This document shows, piece by piece, positions 1 through 7,559 of a DNA stretch of 38,630 nt. The notes under the pieces are model-generated. The model made no database searches, was not told the DNA's origin, and was given only the letters and a program-made list of their open reading frames with translations. Within the stretch, counting starts at the first letter, position 1. Each line of letters opens with the position of its first letter. The stretch is from Bryobacterales bacterium (GTDB lineage: Bacteria > Acidobacteriota > Terriglobia > Bryobacterales > Bryobacteraceae), in the NCBI GenBank assembly GCA_003162425.1, contig PMOK01000039.1, positions 1-38,630 on the forward strand, in the 5' to 3' direction. Made by a program: the position numbers and the translations under genes.

Positions 1-11
1 GATTGGCAATC

Positions 12-36
12 GGCCGCAGGTTGGCAACCTGCCCTA
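12..36. repeat. short palindromic repeat
   Basis: A perfect hairpin with arms CAGGTT and AACCTG around a GGC loop lies at 17-31, inside a GGCCGC...GCCCTAC context. It resembles the other intergenic palindromes of this window in size and GC content but is a different sequence. It lies just upstream of the DUF1800 gene; no second copy is seen in the window. Confidence 0.5.
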
Positions 37-73
37 CATTTTTTCGACACTTTTGGGCTGGAGTTGGGTTCTT

Positions 74-1627
74 ATGAGGGTGCGACGGAAACTTATTCTG
101 ATCTTCGCTTTGTTCGCGGCGCATGGATTTGGTCAGATGCTGACCGAACGGGCTGCTGCGCGCTTTCTTGACCAGGCTACCTGGGGGCCGACGCCCGCTT
201 CCATTGCGCAGGTGCAGTCGATCGGGATCTCCGATTGGCTGACTACGCAATTTGCTCTGAACACATCTGATCTGCCTGACCAGGCGATTCTGAATGCCGA
301 TGGAAAGCCCAATACCACTCTGGCTCCCGTGGAACGGGCGTTCTTTCAGAACGCGGTTGTGGGATCTGACCAGCTTCGGCAGCGCGTGGCGTTTGTGCTG
401 AGCCAGATTTGGGTGGTTTCGGCGACATCCGGTGTGAACTACTCTTATGCGTTTCCGCCTTACTGGCGGATTTTTCGTGATAACGCCTTTGGGGATTATC
501 GCGATCTGATGAAGGCGGTGACGCTGAGTCCGGCCATGGGGCGCTATTTGAACATGGCGAATAACGTTAAAGGCGATCCGGCGAAGAACACTTCCGCGAA
601 CGAGAATTATGCGCGCGAGATGATGCAGCTATTTACCCTGGGACTTACGCAGTTAAATCCGGATGGAAGCGCCCTACCGGTTGCGACTTACAACCAGGCG
701 GTGGTTACGAATATGGCCAAGGCGCTTACGGGTTGGACCTACCCGACGGCGCCTGGAGCCACGCCCAAGCGTAACAATCCGGCATATTACTTTGGGCAGA
801 TGTTCGCGGTGGAAGCAGAGCATGACACGAGCGCGAAAACCATTTTCGGAAACATCACCATTCCGGCCGGGCAGACCGCGGAACAGGATCTGGAATCGGT
901 GCTGGACGCGTTGATGGCACAGCCGACGATGGCTCCGTTCGTGAGCCAGCAATTGATTGAACATCTGGTGACCAGCAATCCGAGCCCGCAGTATATCGCG
1001 CGGGTGTCGAACGTTTTTCTGAATGACGGAACGGGAGTGAAGGGCAATTTGAAGGCCGTGATTACGGCGATTCTCACAGATCCGGAAGCGCGTGCCGGAG
1101 ACGATCCGAGCGCCACGGTGAACCCAACCTTCGGGCACATGCGTGAGCCGATACTTTTCATGACGAATGTTATGCGGGGCCTGAATGCGACACTGGGGCC
1201 GAACAGCAATATTTACGGTGATGCATCGTTGACCGGCGAAAGCCTGTTCCACTCGCCCAGCGTGTTCAGCTATTTCTCGCCGCAGTATCGAATTGCCGGT
1301 GGATTGCTGGGTCCGGAGTTTCAGATCTACTCGACAGCGACGTCCACCGAACGGGCGAATCTGGTGAACGCGGCACTTTACGCAAAGCTCGACAAGTCAA
1401 CCACCGTTGATCTTTCGCCGTTCGAGCGAGTCGCGGTGGGGCCGAGTTTTCTGATCAATTATATAAGCCAGGCCTTTCTGCATAGCTCGATGTCGGCGAG
1501 CTTGCTGCAGGCCGTGACGGATGCGATGAACGCGGCCGCCGAGGCGAGCGCGGGTGATCCTAAAGCCATGGCGCAGGCGGCGCTTTACGTGGTTTTGACG
1601 TCGGGGGAGTATCAGATTATTCAATAA
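74..1627 (+). CDS. secreted DUF1800 family protein
   Basis: This encodes a 517-residue protein of the DUF1800 family, whose biochemical role is unknown. An N-terminal signal peptide is visible: basic MRVRRK, a hydrophobic stretch, then cleavage near GFGQ. The mature part starts with the family-typical LTERAAARFLDQATWGPT and contains the conserved NENYAREMMQLFTLG segment near residue 190. A TTG at 53 is in frame, but the ATG at 74 is preferred because it starts exactly at the charged n-region of the signal peptide. DUF1800 genes are often followed by DUF1501 genes, as happens here with the next gene, so the two products probably act together outside the cytoplasm. The C-terminal part, about 90 residues, is alanine-rich. 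The family assignment is firm; the function is open. Confidence 0.9.
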   Translation: MRVRRKLILIFALFAAHGFGQMLTERAAARFLDQATWGPTPASIAQVQSIGISDWLTTQFALNTSDLPDQAILNADGKPNTTLAPVERAFFQNAVVGSDQLRQRVAFVLSQIWVVSATSGVNYSYAFPPYWRIFRDNAFGDYRDLMKAVTLSPAMGRYLNMANNVKGDPAKNTSANENYAREMMQLFTLGLTQLNPDGSALPVATYNQAVVTNMAKALTGWTYPTAPGATPKRNNPAYYFGQMFAVEAEHDTSAKTIFGNITIPAGQTAEQDLESVLDALMAQPTMAPFVSQQLIEHLVTSNPSPQYIARVSNVFLNDGTGVKGNLKAVITAILTDPEARAGDDPSATVNPTFGHMREPILFMTNVMRGLNATLGPNSNIYGDASLTGESLFHSPSVFSYFSPQYRIAGGLLGPEFQIYSTATSTERANLVNAALYAKLDKSTTVDLSPFERVAVGPSFLINYISQAFLHSSMSASLLQAVTDAMNAAAEASAGDPKAMAQAALYVVLTSGEYQIIQ

Positions 1628-1638
1628 GGACAAACTTC

Positions 1639-1690
1639 AAGGCGTCGGCATGAGTGCCGACGCGGCACGCAGGAGTGCGTGCGCCACGTT
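1639..1690. repeat. double-hairpin repeat, family A, copy 1
   Basis: Two adjacent perfect hairpins are seen: GTCGGCA-TGAG-TGCCGAC, then GCACGCA-GGAG-TGCGTGC, followed by GCGCCACG. A near-identical copy occurs at 12657-12707. This copy lies between the DUF1800 and DUF1501 genes and could end or attenuate transcription of the pair, which is inference. Confidence 0.8.
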
Positions 1691-1725
1691 ACAAGATACG
1701 GTGGGTGGATAGAGAATAGGAGAAC

Positions 1726-3060
1726 GTGAAAAACATGCTGTCACGTCGGGGATTCATTCAGGTTGGCGCGGCTACGGTTGGATCGCTCGCGCTGCGTCCA
1801 TTTGGTTTGCTGCCGGCGCTGGCGCAGAGCGGCGGGGATTATCGGGCGCTGGTGTGCGTCTTCCTGTTTGGAGGCAACGATTCGAACAACACCGTGATTC
1901 CGATGGACGACGTCAACTACCAAGCCTATACATCCATCCGTGGCAGCCTGGGTCTTTCCGGGAGTGACTTGACGTCGCAGGTGACCAGCGTTTCGGGTGC
2001 ACCCTACGCATTTCACTCGAAGCTAGCGGAAGTGGCGAGTTTGTTTTCGTCGAAAGAGCTGGCGGTGGTGGCGAATGTAGGGTCGCTCGTACAGCCACTG
2101 ACGCGCGCGCAGTATCAGAGCCAGCAGGCGCCCATTCCGTTGAATTTGTTTTCGCACTCCGATCAGCAATTGCAATGGCAGACGGCGCTGGCGCAGGGAC
2201 ACAGTCCCACGGGTTGGGCGGGGCGCGCGGCGGATTATATCGCGGGGTCGGGATTTAACACGGGAAAATTTCCTGTTTTCCTTTCGATGGCCGGGAATTC
2301 ATTGGAAGGCGCGGGTGTCGAAACGCAGCCAGCGGCCATCGTGCCGGGACAGGCGCTGGGGCTGGTGGGGTCGCAATCGCGGTTGAGTGCGTTGAATAGT
2401 TTGCTAACCACCGACACCGGCGTATCGCTGGTGCAGGCCGCGAACAACACGCTCGCGAATGGCATCAGCGACGCGAAGACATTGGAAGCGGCTCTAGCCA
2501 AGGCTACTCCGCTCAAGACGCAATTTCCCGCGACCGACCTTGGGGCGCAACTGCAGCAGGTAGCGCAGATTATCCAGGTACAGGCGAGTCTGGGGATGCG
2601 GCGGCAGATTTTCTTCTGTTCGTTGGGCGGCTTCGACACGCACGCCAATGAGCTGGCAACGCACAATAATCTTTATCCGCAACTGAGCCCCGCACTTGCG
2701 GCGTTTTACGATGCCACGCAGGAGCTAGGAGTGGCGCAGAGCGTGACCACGTTTACTGAGTCCGACTTCAGCCGGACCTTCCAGCCCACTACGGACGACG
2801 GCAGCGATCATGCATGGGGCAGCCATCATCTGGTGTTGGGAGGAGCGGTGCAAGGCGGGCAAATTTTCGGCAAATTCCCGACTTTCCAGTTAGCCGGTCC
2901 GGACGATGCGGATGTGCGCGGACGGTGGATTCCGACCACGTCGATCGATCAGTATGGCGCGACGTTGTGCTCGTGGTTTGGAATTCCGGATACGGCGCTC
3001 GCAACTGTATTTCCTAATTTCCCGAATTTTGGGTCGGTGAAGTTGGGATTTTTGGGATAG
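1726..3060 (+). CDS. Tat-exported DUF1501 family protein
   Basis: A 444-residue DUF1501 protein, a family with a fold related to alkaline phosphatases and sulfatases; substrate unknown. It starts at GTG 1726, about 7 bases after AGGAGA. The N-terminus carries a twin-arginine signal (SRRGFIQVG, then a hydrophobic region and PALAQ), so the protein is predicted to be exported folded by Tat. Family hallmarks follow: VFLFGGNDSNNTVIPMD near residue 45, LFSHSDQQLQWQT near 140, GGFDTHANE near 305, and ESDFSRT...DHAWGSHHLV near 345-370, which include the presumed metal-binding residues. It lies 98 bases after the DUF1800 gene on the same strand; the pair is a common arrangement in Acidobacteriota and Planctomycetes. 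Confidence 0.9.
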   Translation: MKNMLSRRGFIQVGAATVGSLALRPFGLLPALAQSGGDYRALVCVFLFGGNDSNNTVIPMDDVNYQAYTSIRGSLGLSGSDLTSQVTSVSGAPYAFHSKLAEVASLFSSKELAVVANVGSLVQPLTRAQYQSQQAPIPLNLFSHSDQQLQWQTALAQGHSPTGWAGRAADYIAGSGFNTGKFPVFLSMAGNSLEGAGVETQPAAIVPGQALGLVGSQSRLSALNSLLTTDTGVSLVQAANNTLANGISDAKTLEAALAKATPLKTQFPATDLGAQLQQVAQIIQVQASLGMRRQIFFCSLGGFDTHANELATHNNLYPQLSPALAAFYDATQELGVAQSVTTFTESDFSRTFQPTTDDGSDHAWGSHHLVLGGAVQGGQIFGKFPTFQLAGPDDADVRGRWIPTTSIDQYGATLCSWFGIPDTALATVFPNFPNFGSVKLGFLG

Positions 3061-3062
3061 AG

Positions 3063-3165
3063 TTAGACCAGCCGACTGGACTGGCGGCGACACATCACGA
3101 TACCAAGCATTACCGTTGCGAGGAGAGCGAACGGTCTAGGCTCGGGAATTGCGTCCGAGTCGTAA
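3063..3165 (-). pseudogene. C-terminal PEP-CTERM tail remnant
   Basis: Read on the minus strand, this stretch ends in AIPEPRPF, a hydrophobic run LLATVMLGIVM, then CRRQSSR before the stop. That is the layout of a PEP-CTERM sorting signal recognised by exosortase. Only the tail and about ten residues before it look protein-like; upstream the frame runs into the next PEP-CTERM gene, which is read in another frame. It appears to be the last piece of a second, otherwise lost, PEP-CTERM protein. Alternatively it is a chance match; the PEP motif, membrane segment and basic end together make that less likely. Confidence 0.5.
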
Positions 3166-3190
3166 AAACGGTCCACTCCGGGGGTGGTGG

Positions 3191-3685
3191 TCAGTCCAGT
3201 ATTGGTATTTCGGCCAATTGTTTGCGTCGCCGTAACAGGCCTGCGGCGACCGGGATCGCGCAGACGAGCGCCAGGCCAAGCGAACCTGGTTCCGGAACGG
3301 TGGAGGAAGCACATTCCACGCAGGCCTGGGCCGTAACTATGTCGTTGCTGCTGAACGTGACTGACAAACTGCCACCGCTGGTCGGCTCACTCGAGACCTC
3401 GGAGCCAGAGTAGATCGAGTACATTGTCGGTCCAAAGGCGGTTTGCATATTGTAGGTGGCGAAGGACGCGTCCTCGGCAGCGAGAAACGCTACACCTGCC
3501 GTATATGTGATCCCAAAGAGGTTGATTGCGTTGTCGAAGAAATACGTGTCGCCGGTTAGCGTCTCAGTACCCACACCCGCTATCTTGACCGTGTTCCCAG
3601 TCACGTCCGCAGCGCAGGGGTAACCGCTGCAGGTGGTGAGGAGTGTAGTATCCGTCAGCTGGGTAAAGGTGATGAGGCTTTCGAC
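3191..3685 (-). pseudogene. 5'-truncated PEP-CTERM protein
   Basis: The C-terminus shows a clear PEP-CTERM signal: VPEPGSLGLAL, a hydrophobic stretch ending CAIPVAAGLL, then RRRK. The preceding part is rich in Thr, Ser and Gly, as in secreted surface proteins of this class. A GTG at 3604 could start a 137-residue product, but the protein-like sequence continues upstream of it (LITFTQLTDTT...GYPCAAD) with no start codon and no signal peptide, until about 3685 where an ADOP permease fragment on the other strand begins. A stop lies at 3710-3712. The gene has therefore lost its 5' end at a rearrangement point. No exosortase gene is in the window. Confidence 0.7.
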
Positions 3686-4874
3686 GCGGCCGGCTTCGCA
3701 ATTTTTTGATCAGCGGCGAAGTGGCGCTATCGTTATTACTGCTGTCCGGGGCTGGGCTGCTGATGCGGAGTTTTCTTGCGGAGCGGCAGGTGGACATCGG
3801 AATTTCCACCGGCCAGTTGCTGACCACACAGTTGAGCTTGCCGCCCAAGCAATATAAAACCACGGAGAGCCAGGCGCGCTTCCTGCGCGATCTGTTGCCT
3901 CGGCTGCAGAATCTGCCGGGAGTGATGTCCGCCGCGGGCGCCCTCACCTTTCCTCCAAGCGGCGGGCTCCCGAGCGATTTCGATGTGGCTGGCCTTACCC
4001 ACTCGGAACGATGGAAGGGCGACATGGTGCCGTGTAGCTGGCAGTTTTTTGAGACCGTGCGGTTGCGGTTGCTTGCGGGGCGGTTACCCACCGCAGCCGA
4101 TGAAGATAGGAAACTGAAGATCGCGGTGATTAATCAGACCATGCTGAGAAGTATTTCGGCCGGCAGAAACCGTTGGGACGCGAGCTCGATATCGAAGCTC
4201 TAAAAAACGCGCCGGAGCCGGTGGCTAACCCGAGGTTCCAGATTGTTGGCGTGGTCTCGGATATGAAGAACGATGGCGTGCGGCGGCCTGCCACTCCAGA
4301 GGCGTATGTTCCGTACACGCTGGCGGGCTACGGCGCGTACTCGCTGTATGTGCGCACGTTTGGGAATCCAGCGGCGCTTTCGACGGCGTTGGAAGGTCAA
4401 GTTTTGACGCTGGACAGAAGCGTGGTTCCGCAGGGGACCACCACGCTCGAGAGTGCTCTGGAGGTGAGCACATATGCGCGGCCGCGCTTCGGTTTGATGC
4501 TTTTTTCTGTTTTTGCCGGAATTGGCCTGTTACTGGTTAGCCTGGGCGTATATAGCGTAATTTCCTACAGTCTGTCGCAGCAGGCGCGCGAAATCGGGAT
4601 ACGCATGGCCTTGGGCGCAAGCCCGCGAGACGTGCGCTCACAAGTGGTCGCGGCAGGTCTCGGATTCATCCTCATGGGCGTTGGGATCGGAATGCTGTTC
4701 GTGTTTTTCGTGGGGCGCGTGCTCGCGAGTCAGCTATTTGGTGTTTCCTGGTACGATCCAATGACGCTCGGCAGCGCGATAGCGGTTCTAGTGGTGGTTG
4801 GTCTCGCTTCTTCGTACCTGCCGTCGATTCGCGCGACACGCGTGGACCCCGGCATTGCTCTCCGTCATGAGTGA
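3682..4874 (+). pseudogene. ADOP/MacB-type permease, truncated and frameshifted
   Basis: This is the C-terminal half of a permease of the acidobacterial duplicated orphan permease type (FtsX/MacB fold). It opens abruptly with RLRNFLISGEVALSLLLLSG, which in family members lies mid-protein, so the N-terminal half is missing. The frame breaks near 4150: adding one base after AGA restores MLRKYFGRQKPLGREL and joins the second half (FQIVGVVSDMKND, PEAYVPY, ending ATRVDPGIALRHE). The second half has the usual three C-terminal membrane segments, including REIGIRMALGASPRDV. No start codon with a ribosome binding site precedes either piece. It is a dead gene; the 5' loss coincides with the loss of the PEP-CTERM gene's 5' end. 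Confidence 0.85.
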
Positions 4875-4886
4875 GCTTTACTGCTG

Positions 4887-4910
4887 TTGGCAGGCGAAAG
4901 CGCCTGGGCC
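4887..4910. repeat. GC-rich palindrome, family B
   Basis: TTGGCAGGCGAAAGCGCCTG is followed by GGCC. The core CAGGCG-AAAG-CGCCTG is a hairpin. Related copies lie at 9616-9641, 24233-24258 and 24278-24303, and a decayed one near 38553. It sits between the dead permease and the DUF2277 gene. Confidence 0.7.
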
Positions 4911-4936
4911 AGCTGTGGTGTTATTCTGCGAACTAA

Positions 4937-5161
4937 ATGTGCCGAAGTATTAAAAGACTGCGTAATCCGGCGAAGCCCGCTACGGCAGAGGAATTCAATG
5001 CGGCCGCGCTGCAGTTTGTGCGGAAGATCAGCGGCTTCCAGAAGCCCTCCAAGGCCAATCAGGAATCCTTTGAACGCGCGGTGGCAGAGGTAGCTGACGC
5101 CAGCCGGAAGTTGCTGGAATCGATCGGGCGCGATCGCGAAGGCAGTACCGTCATACGGTGA
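4937..5161 (+). CDS. DUF2277 family protein
   Basis: A 74-residue protein matching the DUF2277 pattern: it begins MCRSIKRLRNPAKPATAEEF and continues with AAALQFVRKISGF, then QKPSKANQESFERAV and a C-terminal helix. The function of the family is unknown; it is small, soluble and mostly helical, with no signal peptide. The conserved MCR start fixes the ATG at 4937, although no clear ribosome binding site precedes it. It appears to be transcribed alone. Confidence 0.85.
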   Translation: MCRSIKRLRNPAKPATAEEFNAAALQFVRKISGFQKPSKANQESFERAVAEVADASRKLLESIGRDREGSTVIR

Positions 5162-5277
5162 GCGTAAGCGCTTTTCCATGTCGCCCCCTAAGGTTTAAAG
5201 CGAGCCTGCTAGGCGGTTGTCCGCATATTCCATGGGCTGGGGAAGATCCGATAGCTGAGAGCGGGAAAGGAGACAGG

Positions 5278-5640
5278 ATGGAGCGGCTACGCAAGCTTTG
5301 GCAGGATCGGGCGTTCTGGAACGGCCTACCCGGCGGCCGGCTCACCGAATACATTTTAATAGGTGCGTATTCCTCGGTGGCGATCCTCTCTCTAGTGATC
5401 GCCCTGACGGCCAAGGCAGGCACGTTTTTCGGCAGGGCAGTGGAAAATGCGAACTACGCTGCCAGGCCGGAGCTGAAGGCGCTGCTTAAGCAATTCATGA
5501 TGGCGGGCGCCGATTTTAGCGCCGGAGCGAGCTTGCTGGTGATAGCGGTGGCGATTGTATATTGGAGCCGTCGAGTGAGAGGGCCGGAGCAAGAGCCGCT
5601 GGCGTCACCGGTGCCGCAGGGCCCACCGTTCTTGTTGTGA
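5278..5640 (+). CDS. small two-pass membrane protein, unknown function
   Basis: The ATG at 5278 follows a good ribosome binding site (AAAGGAG, 5 bases before), which favours it over the open frame reaching back to 5158. The 120-residue product has two hydrophobic segments, about residues 25-44 and 80-97, separated by a charged loop. A basic SRRVRG follows the second segment, so that end is probably cytoplasmic. The C-terminus is proline-rich (EPLASPVPQGPPF). I do not recognise the family. It stands alone between DUF2277 and the S41 gene. Confidence 0.65.
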   Translation: MERLRKLWQDRAFWNGLPGGRLTEYILIGAYSSVAILSLVIALTAKAGTFFGRAVENANYAARPELKALLKQFMMAGADFSAGASLLVIAVAIVYWSRRVRGPEQEPLASPVPQGPPFLL

Positions 5641-5786
5641 ACTTCGAGCGTCTCCTGATGTCCCCTTGCTGACGCGCGGGGCTGCTTTCTTGTTCCGGGC
5701 GCGCGATTGGAACCAAGATGCCCGAGACGTGATAGCGTTATTAGAGTTCCGTATTAATTCAGCCAACCACAGAGAGGTAACCATCC

Positions 5787-7475
5787 ATGAAGAGAACCGT
5801 ACTTGTCCTGCTTTCGATCAGTGCTGGTGTAAACTGCTGGGGTCAATTGACGCCTGGTCAAAAGCTTGAAGATTTTCAAAATCTGGCAAGTCTGTATGCA
5901 AAACAATACGCCCCCTATCAATGGAAGGAACAGTTATTCAACTACAACCTTTTTAAGATCAGCCCGTGGGTCGCGATGGTTCAAGCGACGACCGACGACT
6001 TGAGCTTTTACCAGATCATGTCGGAATACGTGGCAGCTCTGAACGACGCGCACTCACTCTACTTAAATCCTTCGGATTTCCAGGCTTATCTGGGATTCAC
6101 CACAGACATTTACGACGGCAAGGTGCTGATTGACTTCATCGACCCGACCGTAATCGCGCCCGGCCAGTATTCCTTTCAGGTCGGCGATGAGGTGGTGATG
6201 GTGGACAACCAAACCACGGCTGAGATCATGACGAATTTGTCGCAGTTTTATAGCGATGCAAATCCGGTCTCGACCAGCCGCGATGCGGCCGGTTACATTC
6301 CTTTTCGAGCCCAGACCATTGATCCGCTGGCCGAGGCAGTTGGCGCTACGGCGACGGTGGTTATCCGCCGCCAGGCCGGGAATCTCGAGACGTATACGAT
6401 CCCTTGGGTGACATCCGGCACGCCGCTCACCAAGGTCGGTCCGGTACCGTTTCCCCAAAAGACTGCGCCGAGACTAGCCACGGCGAACAACATTCCGCCC
6501 AACACTCCGGCCTATCGGCTGCCCATGTTCTATCTGCAGAAGAGCCGTTTACCAGTGAAGAAGGCGGTGTTGAATTTTGATGCGCTCCAGCCGATTTTCA
6601 ATCTTCCATCGGGATTTGTTCAGCGCCTCGGCAATGGACCTAGCGATGTTTTCTTCACGGGCACATATAAATCGGGCGGCAAGACCATCGGTTACATCCG
6701 CATTGCGGACTTTGAGCCAAACGATACAGGGGCCGCCGAGACTGCGTTTGATGGCGAGATCGCCTACATGGAGCAGAATACGAACGGGCTGGTGGTGGAT
6801 GTAATGCGCAACCCCGGCGGATTTGTTTGCTATGCGGAAGATCTGGAGAGCCGTCTAATGACGAAGTCGTTTCACGATGCAGTTTTCGAACTGCGTCCCC
6901 AGCTTGCCGACGTGCAGACGTATCAATATATGGAGCAGCAGGCTGCCGCCAGCGGGGAACCGAACTATGTGATAGCAATACTCCAGCAACAAGTCCGTAT
7001 TGTGATGCGAGCTTATCAACAAGGCGGGTTGACCAGTCCGCTGCCGGTGTGCCAAATCAGCGCTACCCGTGCTCCGAACACAAATTCAAGTGGGAAACTA
7101 GCGATATACGATAAGCCGATCCTGCTGTTGACGGATTTGTTCAGCGCTTCGGCGGCCGAGCTTTTCGCTTCCATGTTCCAGGATGCGCAGCGGGGCAAGA
7201 ACTTTGGCACCCGGACCATGGGCGCGGGCGGAGTGGTTTCAGACGGCAACCCAGCGGGCTACTATTCCGAAGGACAAGCTTCCGTGACGCAGGGGCTGAT
7301 CATTCGGGAGCATCCGGTTAGCGTGGCTGGTTATCCGACGGCGCCGTTGTATGAAAATATCGGCGTGCAGGCGGACATTCAGAGCGATTACATGACGACG
7401 TCGAACCTGTTGCATGGTGGGGCGGACTACGTGAACGCGTTCACGGCAGCGATTCTAGCGATGATCGGGAAATAA
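5787..7475 (+). CDS. secreted S41-like peptidase family protein
   Basis: A 562-residue protein with an N-terminal signal peptide (MKRTVLVLL...CWGQ) and a ribosome binding site AGAGAGG before the ATG. Residues about 110-150 (QYSFQVGDEVVMVDNQ) look like a PDZ-type region. The part from about residue 300 resembles C-terminal processing proteases of family S41: GKTIGYIRIADFEP, then LVVDVMRNPGG, then LLTDLFSASAAELFA with a candidate nucleophile Ser455. The segment that normally holds the general-base lysine (TFGKG in CtpA) reads TMGAGG, so that lysine is not obvious. It may use another base, or act as a non-classical or inactive member. Likely periplasmic or secreted; substrate unknown. Confidence 0.75.
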   Translation: MKRTVLVLLSISAGVNCWGQLTPGQKLEDFQNLASLYAKQYAPYQWKEQLFNYNLFKISPWVAMVQATTDDLSFYQIMSEYVAALNDAHSLYLNPSDFQAYLGFTTDIYDGKVLIDFIDPTVIAPGQYSFQVGDEVVMVDNQTTAEIMTNLSQFYSDANPVSTSRDAAGYIPFRAQTIDPLAEAVGATATVVIRRQAGNLETYTIPWVTSGTPLTKVGPVPFPQKTAPRLATANNIPPNTPAYRLPMFYLQKSRLPVKKAVLNFDALQPIFNLPSGFVQRLGNGPSDVFFTGTYKSGGKTIGYIRIADFEPNDTGAAETAFDGEIAYMEQNTNGLVVDVMRNPGGFVCYAEDLESRLMTKSFHDAVFELRPQLADVQTYQYMEQQAAASGEPNYVIAILQQQVRIVMRAYQQGGLTSPLPVCQISATRAPNTNSSGKLAIYDKPILLLTDLFSASAAELFASMFQDAQRGKNFGTRTMGAGGVVSDGNPAGYYSEGQASVTQGLIIREHPVSVAGYPTAPLYENIGVQADIQSDYMTTSNLLHGGADYVNAFTAAILAMIGK

Positions 7476-7480
7476 AATCC

Positions 7481-7505
7481 GTTTCTGGTTTCTGGTTTCT
7501 GGTTG
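7481..7505. repeat. 7-bp tandem repeat
   Basis: Three copies of GTTTCTG in direct tandem, followed by GTTGGGGG, occur right after the S41 gene. It is a simple repeat, probably generated by slippage. Confidence 0.7.
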
Positions 7506-7559
7506 GGGGCGCTCGGAAAAACGAACGAGGGACGGGATCTGCTTGTGGTTCAATGAGCT

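Noticed and set aside
674..1252. 192-codon minus-strand frame inside the DUF1800 gene
   Set aside because: Shadow of a gene with clear family motifs; no protein-like features of its own.
3564..4091. 175-codon minus-strand frame over the permease remnant
   Set aside because: Overlaps both remnants and contains no recognisable domain.
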